Both the position numbers and the translations under genes were made by a program. A stretch of 64,000 nucleotides of DNA, from assembly GCA_022820825.1 (NCBI GenBank), contig JAJEEU010000024.1, positions 89,996-153,995 on the forward strand, read 5' to 3'. The notes under the pieces are model-generated. The model saw only the letters and a program-made list of their open reading frames with translations, searched no databases and was not told where the DNA came from. Below, one piece after another: positions 55,958-64,000 of this stretch (positions within the stretch are counted from its first letter, which is position 1; every line of letters begins with the position of its first letter). The stretch is from Vicinamibacteria bacterium (GTDB taxonomy: Bacteria > Acidobacteriota > Vicinamibacteria > Vicinamibacterales > UBA8438).

Positions 55958-56896
55958 TTGCCTGAGAACGGACACAGTCCGACACGCATCCAGCAGACGG
56001 TGCGCCGGCAGGTTTCCTGTTCGGGAATCGGTCTCCACTCCGGACACAAGGGAACGCTCAGCCTCAAGCCGGCCCCGGCCGATCACGGAATCGTCTTCAA
56101 GCGCCGCGATCTGGGCGGCCTGGAAATTCCCGCGCTGGTCGACTGCGTGGCGGGCGTACACTACGCCACGGGTCTGGCCCGGGACGACGCGCGGGTCGAG
56201 ACCGTCGAGCACCTGCTGGCCGCGCTCGTCAGCATGGGCATCGACAACGTCGTCGTCGAGTTGAATCAGGCCGAGGTGCCGATCATGGACGGCAGCGCGG
56301 CGTCGTTCGTGTACCTGGTGCACGAAGCCGGCGTGGCGGCGCTGAAGAAGCCGCGGCGCTTCATGAAGGTCGTCCGGCCCATCGTGCATGCCCGCGGCGC
56401 CAAGCGGATCGCCTTGTACCCGGCCGACCACTTCAGCGTGACGTACACCATCAGTTTCGACCACCCGTTGCTGCGGCATCAGACGCGCACGCTGCGGATG
56501 AGCGAAGAGGTGTTCGTCGAGGAGATCGCGCCGGCGCGCACTTTCGGCTTCCTGAAGGAGGTCGAAATACTGCGCCAGAAGGGGCTGGTGCTCGGCGGCT
56601 CGCTCGACAACGCCGTGGTGCTGGGTGAAACGGGCGTCCTGAACGCCGCGCTGCGGTTCGAGGACGAGTTCGTCCGGCACAAGATTCTCGACGCCATCGG
56701 CGATCTCGCCCTGGTGGGCCATCCGCTGATCGGACACCTGGTGGTCCACTGCGGCGGGCACGCGCTGCACGCCAGCTTCGCCAGACAGATCCGCGAAGAG
56801 ACGGATGCCTGGCGCCTGGTGGAGCAGCCGGCCGATCCGCTCGCCGAGGTGGGGCCCGCGGCCGTCCCCGCCAAGGGCGCCGTGTCGGCCGGCTAA
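55958..56896 (+). CDS. lpxC: UDP-3-O-acyl-N-acetylglucosamine deacetylase
   Basis: Committed step of lipid A synthesis, a zinc deacetylase of about 312 residues. The start is TTG 55958. Family motifs are SCSGIGLHSG near residue 20, the zinc-site ARVETVEHLLAAL, DGSAASFVYLV, ARTFGF, and KILDAIGDLALVG with the second zinc His/Asp in this and the following turn. HCGGHALHASFARQI holds the catalytic His. Its presence shows a lipid A-bearing outer membrane. Confidence 0.95.
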   Translation: MPENGHSPTRIQQTVRRQVSCSGIGLHSGHKGTLSLKPAPADHGIVFKRRDLGGLEIPALVDCVAGVHYATGLARDDARVETVEHLLAALVSMGIDNVVVELNQAEVPIMDGSAASFVYLVHEAGVAALKKPRRFMKVVRPIVHARGAKRIALYPADHFSVTYTISFDHPLLRHQTRTLRMSEEVFVEEIAPARTFGFLKEVEILRQKGLVLGGSLDNAVVLGETGVLNAALRFEDEFVRHKILDAIGDLALVGHPLIGHLVVHCGGHALHASFARQIREETDAWRLVEQPADPLAEVGPAAVPAKGAVSAG

Positions 56897-56954
56897 CCCT
56901 CCGCCCGCCGCCGCTGCCACACCGCGGCCCGCTCCCGATATTGCAAGATATTCC

Positions 56955-58175
56955 ATGGCCGACCAGCCTGCCGCGCCGTCGCTGCTCGCCCGGATCGCCC
57001 GTCGGACCGGCACTCCCGTGTACGTCTACAGCGCGGCCGCGATTGCGGAGCGCTATGCGGCGTTCACGGCGGCATTCGGCGGCTATCCCCACCGCGTGCA
57101 CTACGCGCTGAAGGCGAATTCGACGCTGGCGGTCGTGCGCCTCGTGCGGGCGCTCGGCGGCGGGGTCGACGCCAACTCCGGCGGCGAGATCGACGTGGCG
57201 CTCCGCGCCGGTTGCGAGCCGCGGGACATCGTGTTCACGGGGGTCGGCAAGACCCCGGCGGAGCTCGAACAGGCGGTCGGGATCGGCGTCCACGTCATCA
57301 ATGCCGAGAGCCTCGGCGAGATCGAGCGGATCGACCGGCTGGCGCGCGCGAGCGGCCGGCGCGCGGCGGTGGCGCTGCGCGTCAATCCGGACGTGGCCGC
57401 CGGCACGCACCCGCATATCGCCACGGGGGGGCGGACCCACAAGTTCGGCGTGCCGCTCGGGGCGGCGGCGGATACCTGCCGGCGCGCGCTGGCGCTCGAC
57501 GGCGTGCGACTGTGCGGCCTGCACGTGCACGTCGGATCGCAACTGGGCTCGTCGGAGCCGATCCGGGAGGCCCTGGGGCCGATCACCGCGCTGGCGGCGG
57601 ATCTCGCGCGTGAAGGCTGTCCGCTGCAGCACCTCGACGTCGGCGGCGGGCTCGGCATTTCCTACGACGGTTCGGACGCGCCGAGCGTGACGGAGTACGC
57701 ACGCGCGGTCATCGACGCCGTGCGGCCTACCGGGCTGCGCGTGATAGCCGAGCCCGGACGCTGGATCGTCGGACCGGCCGGGACGCTCGTGGCCAGCGTC
57801 GTCGACGTCAAGGACCGCGCGGGCGGCGGGCGGTTCGTCGTGCTCGACGCGGGCATGAGCGAGCTGCTGCGCCCGGCGCTGTACGGCGCGTTCCATCGTC
57901 TCGAGCCGCTGGAGCCCGGGCCGGGGACGCCGGTTGCCTGCGATGTCGTCGGGCCGATCTGCGAGACGAGCGACGTCTTCGGGGCGGAACGGTTGATGCC
58001 CGTGCCGGCGGTGGGAGATTTCATCGCCATACGCGACGCCGGGGCATACGGCGCCGTCATGGCTTCGAACTACAATCGCCATCCGCTGCCGGCCGAGGTG
58101 CTGATCGACGGCGACGGGTGGCGCGTCATCCGCCGCCGCCAGACGGTGGACGACATGGTCGGCCTGGAAAGCTGA
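56955..58175 (+). CDS. lysA: Diaminopimelate decarboxylase
   Basis: PLP enzyme making lysine from meso-diaminopimelate, 406 residues from ATG 56955. Motifs: PVYVYSAAAIAERYAAF, the PLP Lys in HYALKANSTLAV, HVHVGSQLG, DVGGGLGISY, EPGRWIVGPAGTL, CETSDVF and DAGAYGAVMASNYN. It starts 58 bases after lpxC and precedes tmk by 10 bases. Confidence 0.95.
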   Translation: MADQPAAPSLLARIARRTGTPVYVYSAAAIAERYAAFTAAFGGYPHRVHYALKANSTLAVVRLVRALGGGVDANSGGEIDVALRAGCEPRDIVFTGVGKTPAELEQAVGIGVHVINAESLGEIERIDRLARASGRRAAVALRVNPDVAAGTHPHIATGGRTHKFGVPLGAAADTCRRALALDGVRLCGLHVHVGSQLGSSEPIREALGPITALAADLAREGCPLQHLDVGGGLGISYDGSDAPSVTEYARAVIDAVRPTGLRVIAEPGRWIVGPAGTLVASVVDVKDRAGGGRFVVLDAGMSELLRPALYGAFHRLEPLEPGPGTPVACDVVGPICETSDVFGAERLMPVPAVGDFIAIRDAGAYGAVMASNYNRHPLPAEVLIDGDGWRVIRRRQTVDDMVGLES

Positions 58176-58185
58176 AATCCGATTC

Positions 58186-58770
58186 ATGCTGATTGCGCTG
58201 GAAGGGCTCGACCAGAGCGGCAAGGAAACGCAGGCGCGCCTGCTGCGCGACCATCTCCGCGGCGGCGGACGCAGGGCGCGCGTCGTCTCGTTTCCGGATT
58301 ACGGCACGGCCATCGGGGAGGAGATCGCCCGTGCGCTCCAGCGCGAGCGCGACTACGGACCCGATGTCATGCAGCTCCTGTACATTGCCAACCGCTACGA
58401 GCGGCGGCCGGACCTGGAGCGCTGGCTGGCTGCCGATATCGCGCTGGTCTGCGACCGCTACGTCGCCTCGAGCGTCGCCTACGGCGCGGCGCACGGCCTC
58501 GACGCGGCCTGGCTCGCCGACATGCAGCGCTTCCTGCCGCCCCCGGATCTCACCATCCTGCTGGACATCGCGCCCGAGACGGCGACGATCCGCAAGGCCG
58601 TGGACCGCGACCGGTACGAGGCGGACCTCGCGCTGCAGCAGCGTGTCAGGGACAGCTATAGGCAGCAGGTGGAGCAGCCGGGGTGGGTGCGGGTAGACGG
58701 CGAGCTGCCCGTGCCCGAGGTGGCGGAGGCGATCGCCTCCGCCGTCGAGGCGCGACTCGGGCGGCCGTGA
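58186..58770 (+). CDS. tmk: Thymidylate kinase
   Basis: Phosphorylates dTMP to dTDP; 194 residues. The P-loop is GLDQSGKET (7-15), followed by VVSFPDYGTAIGEE, VCDRYVASSVAYGAAHGLD (the DRY(x)S dTMP site) and a short lid with RDRYEADL. The last 125 bases (58646-58770) overlap the C-terminal tail of the convergent comF gene. It lies 10 bases after lysA, in the same run of plus-strand housekeeping genes. Confidence 0.93.
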   Translation: MLIALEGLDQSGKETQARLLRDHLRGGGRRARVVSFPDYGTAIGEEIARALQRERDYGPDVMQLLYIANRYERRPDLERWLAADIALVCDRYVASSVAYGAAHGLDAAWLADMQRFLPPPDLTILLDIAPETATIRKAVDRDRYEADLALQQRVRDSYRQQVEQPGWVRVDGELPVPEVAEAIASAVEARLGRP

Positions 58771-59500
58771 GCCCGAACACCGCGCGCGCTCCGGCCGCGC
58801 GCAGCGCCCGGGCGCAGGCATCGAGCGTGGCGCCGGTCGTCAGCACGTCGTCCGCCACGACCACGGTCCGTCCGGCGATTGCATGCCGCATGCGGAACGC
58901 CCCCCTGTACGACAGCTCGAAAGCGCCCGCCACGTTCGCGCGGCGCCGGGCCGCGGCCAGCGCGGTCTGCGGCCGCGTGTAGCGGGTCCGGCGGAGCACG
59001 TCCGCCACCGGCGGCCCGAGACGCAGCGCCAGGTCGCGCGCCTGGTTGAATCCGCGCGCCCAGCGGCGGCGCGGGTGCAGCGGGACGGGCACGACCAGGT
59101 CGGCCGCGCCGAGCAGCGGTCCTCCGGCGTCGCGCATCAGGGCGGCCAGCGGCTCCGCCAGCGAGCGCCGTCCCTGGTACTTGAAGGCGCGGATGACGGA
59201 GCGGAGGGCGCCCCTGTACCATCCCGCCGCCCGTTGCCGCGCCAGGGGCGCGGCGCCGGACGGCCGGTCGCCGCAGGCCGCGCAATCGCCCGCGTGCACG
59301 CCGGCCGGCGCTGCCGGCAGGGGGAGGCCGCAGGCAGTGCACAGCGGCGGCGGGATCAGCTCTACCCGCTGCCAGCAAGCGGCGCACACGGCGCCGCGGG
59401 TGGGCTGCTCGAGGAGGGCGTCGCACGCCGCGCAAGGCGGCGCCCAGACGACGCTGAGAAAGCCGTCGGCCAGAAACCGTGCGCCGGCCGCCCCCCTCAC
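58646..59500 (-). CDS. comF: ComF family phosphoribosyltransferase-like protein
   Basis: ComF/GntX-type protein of up to 284 residues, linked to DNA uptake in other bacteria. The N terminus has a Cys4 zinc ribbon (CAACDALL, CAACW, CTACG, CAACG). The core has RAFKYQGRRSLAEPLAALM, VPVPLHPRRRWARGFNQA and the PRPP-site loop VVVADDVLTTGATLDAC. Family members usually end near ALRAAGARAVFGLTAARVA. Here about 35 further Arg/Pro/Ala residues follow, and these are antisense to the end of tmk. Start GTG 59500. Confidence 0.85.
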   Translation of the reverse strand: MRGAAGARFLADGFLSVVWAPPCAACDALLEQPTRGAVCAACWQRVELIPPPLCTACGLPLPAAPAGVHAGDCAACGDRPSGAAPLARQRAAGWYRGALRSVIRAFKYQGRRSLAEPLAALMRDAGGPLLGAADLVVPVPLHPRRRWARGFNQARDLALRLGPPVADVLRRTRYTRPQTALAAARRRANVAGAFELSYRGAFRMRHAIAGRTVVVADDVLTTGATLDACARALRAAGARAVFGLTAARVAPRRRRRSPPPPRARAARRLPAPTPAAPPAAYSCP

Positions 59501-59515
59501 GGCCGGTCTCCCCGA

Positions 59516-59891
59516 TCAGGGCGCTTCGGGAACGGGAATGCGGGTGGCGCTGCCCCACAGTCTCTCGAGGTCGTAGAAGCGCCGGGTGTCGGGGGTGAAC
59601 ACATGGACCACGAAGTCGAAATAGTCCATGAGCACCCACTCGCCGTGGTCGTACCCCTCGATGTGCGACGGCGCGTCCTGCGCCAGCCGGAGCTGTCGCT
59701 TGACCTCGTCGGCGACGGCGCGCACCTGGCGGGTCGTGCGGGCGGAGCAAAGCACGAAGTAGTCGGTGACGCCCTGCGCGTTTTCGAAGAAGAGCACGAC
59801 CACATCGAACGCCTTCTTGTCCTGCGCGGAGCGGACGACGCACCGCACGCTTTCGGGAAGCGATTCAACCAGCCGCTCCGGTGTCACGTCG

Positions 59892-59899
<8 letters not shown>
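59516..59899 (-). CDS. rsfS: Ribosomal silencing factor RsfS
   Basis: Binds the L14 protein and blocks subunit joining when nutrients are scarce; 127 residues. The family core is AFDVVVLFFENAQGVTDYFVLCSARTTRQVRAVADEV, then HIEGYDHGEWVLMDYFDFVVHVFTPDTRRFYDLERLWG. ATG 59899 overlaps the end of nadD by eight bases, the common nadD-rsfS pairing. It is followed by comF 15 bases on. Confidence 0.94.
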
Positions 59900-61693
<1,794 letters not shown>

Positions 61694-61960
61694 TCAGGAG
61701 GCGGTCTCGATGGGGTGGATGCTGATGAACCGGCCCCGCGAGCCGTGGTCCTCGAACGCCACGCGGCCGGCGCACTTGGCGAACAGCGTGTTGTCCTTGC
61801 CCAGGCCGACGTTGACGCCGGGCCGGAAGCGCCGCCCGTGCTGCCGCACGAGGATGGCGCCGCCCTTGACCAGGTTTCCGTCGAAGCGCTTGACGCCAAG
61901 CCGCTGTGCCTGGCTGTCGCGCCCGTTCCGCGAGCTGCCCTGTCCCTTCTTGTGCGCCAT
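61694..61960 (-). CDS. rpmA: 50S ribosomal protein L27
   Basis: Large-subunit protein near the peptidyl-transferase centre, 88 residues from ATG 61960. It starts [20 protein letters not shown] with no cleavable N-terminal extension, then [36 protein letters not shown]. It lies four bases after rplU. Confidence 0.97.
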   Translation of the reverse strand: MAHKKGQGSSRNGRDSQAQRLGVKRFDGNLVKGGAILVRQHGRRFRPGVNVGLGKDNTLFAKCAGRVAFEDHGSRGRFISIHPIETAS

Positions 61961-61964
61961 GCGG

Positions 61965-62282
61965 CTAGCCTGTCTCGATGCCGGTGATGCGCACGCGCGT
62001 GAACTCCGTGCGGTGGCCGATCGTGCGGCGCATCGCCTTGCGCCGTTTCTTCCGCAGCACGCGGATTTTCGGGCCCTGGCTGGCGCCATCCACGACGCCG
62101 ACGACGCGTGCGCCGTCAACGAGCGGTGTGCCGGACGTGAACTGCCCGCCTTCGGCGGCCACGAACAGCACCTGGTCGAATACCACGGCGTCGCCGGCCG
62201 GGACGGCGAGACGATCCACCGACACCACGGCGCCCGGCTCGACCTTCAACTGCCTGCCGCCGGTCTGAATCACTGCGTACAC
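61965..62282 (-). CDS. rplU: 50S ribosomal protein L21
   Basis: Large-subunit protein of 105 residues from GTG 62282: [25 protein letters not shown] at the start, then [21 protein letters not shown] and [29 protein letters not shown] basic tail. It is first in the rplU-rpmA-obgE-nadD-rsfS run. The upstream gap holds a large palindrome. Confidence 0.97.
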   Translation of the reverse strand: MYAVIQTGGRQLKVEPGAVVSVDRLAVPAGDAVVFDQVLFVAAEGGQFTSGTPLVDGARVVGVVDGASQGPKIRVLRKKRRKAMRRTIGHRTEFTRVRITGIETG

Positions 62283-62367
62283 GGGGAGATGCTCCTTCGG
62301 CCCAAGAGTCTACTATCACGCGGGTTCTGCTGCAAAGCCGGCGCCGGCGGGGATTGCCGCGGGCTTG

Positions 62368-62529
62368 GCAGCCCGTGGTGAAAGTCCCGCTGCATTCGAC
62401 CGTCCATGCATCCCGCCTGAACTGCGTTGCTCGTCGCTCACATATCTTCGAATATGCTCGCTTCTCGCGCCTTGTCAGCCGGGCGCCTGAACGGTCTCGG
62501 TGCGACGCGGGACTTTCACCACGGGCTGC
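62368..62529. repeat. 162-nt palindromic element (imperfect long hairpin)
   Basis: The outer arms, 62368-62390 and 62507-62529, are exact inverted copies (23 bp). The innermost stem CATAT/ATATG (62441-62445 with 62452-62456) has the same centre, 62448.5, so the whole unit is one symmetric imperfect palindrome. The middle arms also pair in part. It sits in the 246-base gap between rplU and the lipoprotein gene, both minus strand, and its right end touches the lipoprotein stop codon. It could be a mobile palindromic element (REPIN- or MITE-like) or a folded RNA. The flanks (62283-62367) show nothing else. Confidence 0.75.
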
Positions 62530-63344
62530 TACTTCAGCAGCATGCGGGTGCCCTTGATGGTCTCGGCGCTCAACGTGCTCAGGAACGAGGGTATGAGGCG
62601 GTCCATCAGCTCGAAGTACGACGACAGCGCCGGCGTGTTGCGCGATGCGTCGTACAGGATCTCCTCGCGGTGGCGTTCCGTGTACAGGGTCGCGCCCGTG
62701 CGGCCGTCGATGAATATGAACTTGGGGCTGAGGATGTAGCCGCGGCGGTCGCGGTACGCCCGCACCGGCGCCACCCGCCGCCGGCCGAACTCGTCGTACA
62801 CCTCGCGTTGCCGGGTCACCATGCCCGACCGCTGGTGCGGCGTGAAGTACACCGTGCCGGTCACGATCAGCGGCTGCTGGTATTCCTCGCCAAGCTCCTG
62901 CCAGTAGCTCGCGTTGGCGAAGATGTGCTCCAGGATCTCCAGGTCGTCTTCCGAGTAGCTTTCGCCGCCCTCCTCGTCGTCGCCGTTGGCCGCGTCGGCG
63001 CCGGTCTCGCCGTTGCCGCCCAGCGCTTCGAATTCCGGCCGGCCCGCGGACTGCTCCTCGGCGACGCTGGTCAGCTCCAGGACGTCGGCATCGATGACCT
63101 GGAATTCGGAATTGCTGCGGAGCTGGCTGCGCAGCAACCGCGCCGTTTCCAGGTTGGTGTCCACCTCGTCGCTGCCGCCGGACACGAACCCGGCGACCAG
63201 GACGCGCTGGAAACCCGAGACGTCGAGCTTCGGCTGCAGCGGCGTCTCGACCGGCACCTCGTAGAAGCTGCCGCCGCAGGCCGGCAACCCGGCGAGCAGA
63301 ACCGGCAGCACCACGTTACGGATCGAGTTCGTTGATGCGGTCAT
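62529..63344 (-). CDS. Hypothetical lipoprotein
   Basis: A 271-residue exported protein. The signal ends LLAGLPAC, a lipobox-like site at about Cys23. A mid-region is rich in Gly, Asp and Glu (about residues 107-134) and is probably disordered. The flanking parts are ordered: FQRVLVAGFVSGGSD, LIVTGTVYFTPH, and FIFIDGRTGATLYTERHREEILYD, reminiscent of outer-membrane or curli-type assembly lipoproteins that form cyclic or barrel complexes, but no family is recognised. It overlaps the upstream TPR gene by 29 bases. Confidence 0.75.
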   Translation of the reverse strand: MTASTNSIRNVVLPVLLAGLPACGGSFYEVPVETPLQPKLDVSGFQRVLVAGFVSGGSDEVDTNLETARLLRSQLRSNSEFQVIDADVLELTSVAEEQSAGRPEFEALGGNGETGADAANGDDEEGGESYSEDDLEILEHIFANASYWQELGEEYQQPLIVTGTVYFTPHQRSGMVTRQREVYDEFGRRRVAPVRAYRDRRGYILSPKFIFIDGRTGATLYTERHREEILYDASRNTPALSSYFELMDRLIPSFLSTLSAETIKGTRMLLK

Positions 63345-63669
63345 TGATTTCCCTGAAGAGATCGTAGTTCTGCTGGATCATCAGGTTGCCCGGATCAAGG
63401 TCGAGCGCCCGCTCGTAAGCTTCGCGCGCCTTGTCGAACATGCCCTCGTGCTCGTACGCGATGCCCAGGTTGTTCCAGGCCGCCGCGTAGGAATCGTCGA
63501 TCTCGACGGCGCGCTCCCAGCGGTAGATGGCTTCCTTCCACAGGCCGTTGCGCACCACCTCGATGCCGAACTCCACCTGCGCCCTGGCGTCGGATCGCTC
63601 ATCCGCCGTCACGGCGTGCGCGCTGGCCGCCAGCAGCGCGCAGACGACGACAGCACTACGAATAAACAT
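63316..63669 (-). CDS. Exported TPR-repeat protein
   Basis: A 117-residue protein with a signal peptide (VVVCALLAASAHAVTA) and two to three TPR units: WKEAIYRWERAVEIDDSYAAAWNNLGIAYEHEG and FDKAREAYERALDLDPGN. It probably acts as a protein-binding partner. The end overlaps the lipoprotein start, so the pair is coupled. A weak TTGCGC-N16-TATAGT promoter match (63683-63710, minus strand) lies just upstream. Confidence 0.82.
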   Translation of the reverse strand: MFIRSAVVVCALLAASAHAVTADERSDARAQVEFGIEVVRNGLWKEAIYRWERAVEIDDSYAAAWNNLGIAYEHEGMFDKAREAYERALDLDPGNLMIQQNYDLFREINDRINELDP

Positions 63670-63734
63670 GGGTTTTCCTCACTATAGCACCGACGGCAAC
63701 GTGCGCAAGACCGCAGACGGCACGCCCTGCAAAC

Positions 63735-63740
63735 TATAAT
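63735..63740 (+). promoter_or_regulatory. Possible -10 box ahead of the last gene
   Basis: TATAAT on the plus strand, about 110 bases before ATG 63851. No good -35 box is seen at the usual distance, so this is a weak call. The remainder of 63670-63850 shows only G+C-rich sequence and the ribosome site of the next gene. Confidence 0.25.
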
Positions 63741-63850
63741 TGTCCACTCGAGGAGGTCGGGCCGCCGGGGCCGCCAGGGCGGCCGCGGCGGGAGCCGCCA
63801 ACTGCGTCCGCCCCGCCGGCGGCCGCGGACGTTCTCTGGAGGATCGCTCC

Positions 63851-64000
63851 ATGGATCTCCTCGAAGCCGTAGTCCTCACCGAGTTGCTCCGATCCCCGGC
63901 CGCCAGACGCATCCTGCAGCCGCGCCGCGCGGCGGGCGACGCCGACGATCAGCGGGTGCTGCCCGCGCCGGACGAGCTGTGGCAGCGCGCCGGCGCCGAG
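63851..64000 (+). CDS. Unidentified protein, cut by the window end
   Basis: Fifty codons are visible from ATG 63851 (MDLLEAVVLTELLRSPAARR...), preceded by a GGAGG ribosome site with nine-base spacing. The frame is open to the end of the window. The visible part is helical and charged, with no recognisable family. It is divergent from the TPR gene. Confidence 0.6.
   Translation, partial: MDLLEAVVLTELLRSPAARRILQPRRAAGDADDQRVLPAPDELWQRAGAE

Overview
This is a 64 kb chromosomal stretch from a high-G+C, diderm (Gram-negative) bacterium. LpxC shows a lipid A outer membrane, and there are several lipoprotein signals and periplasmic proteins. Gene content and style (paired PQQ-like propellers, several M28/M48 peptidases, NHL propellers, many GTG/TTG starts, tight overlaps) resemble environmental Acidobacteriota, perhaps Vicinamibacteria. 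That placement is inference from general knowledge; no marker gene was compared. No rRNA, tRNA or CRISPR array was seen.

Layout. 1-4.7 kb: a Fic AMPylase, an AGCS amino-acid symporter and topoisomerase IV subunit B (parE). 4.8-11 kb: a cobalamin salvage cluster, with cbiB and cbiZ on the minus strand and, divergently, a B12 riboswitch followed by a PduO-type adenosyltransferase and btuF-btuC-btuD. 11-18.6 kb: a 94-bp dispersed repeat, an NHL lipoprotein, parC, a Nudix CoA pyrophosphatase, a MATE exporter, a Cys/Met-metabolism PLP enzyme and a GNAT acetyltransferase. 18.6-23.4 kb: an accessory island of lower G+C. 23.4-27.4 kb: an ACP/acyl-AMP ligase/PlsC fusion and two exported cyclophilins. 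27.6-36.6 kb: a DUF349 protein, an Lhr-type helicase and an M28 peptidase with PDZ. 36.6-45 kb: two PQQ-like propeller proteins, a PDZ protein, acetyl-CoA synthetase with a GNAT neighbour, pxpA, apaG and aat. 45-53 kb: a second M28 peptidase, an AbgT transporter, a 2Fe-2S protein, a DapA-family aldolase, an M48 lipoprotein, the second copy of the dispersed repeat, an HNH protein and a TIG/NHL protein. 53-64 kb: housekeeping genes uvrA, lpxC, lysA, tmk, comF, rsfS, nadD, obgE, rpmA and rplU, then a 162-nt palindrome, a lipoprotein, a TPR protein and a gene cut by the window end.

The most interesting region is the island at 18.57-23.2 kb. Three minus-strand genes encode, in order, a sigma-54 activator with an RtcR-like CARF sensor domain, a DUF3696-type AAA ATPase and a protein with a phospholipase-D-like HxR motif. 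The 29-nt gap between activator and ATPase holds a GG-N10-GC sigma-54 promoter motif (TGGCAT-N5-TTGCA). This suggests a self-contained inducible system: the activator senses a nucleotide or RNA-end signal and switches on an ATPase/nuclease-like effector pair. RtcR normally controls RNA repair genes (rtcBA); here the apparent target is different. A degraded VapB-type antitoxin start lies at the island's outer edge, as expected for a hot spot of conflict genes.
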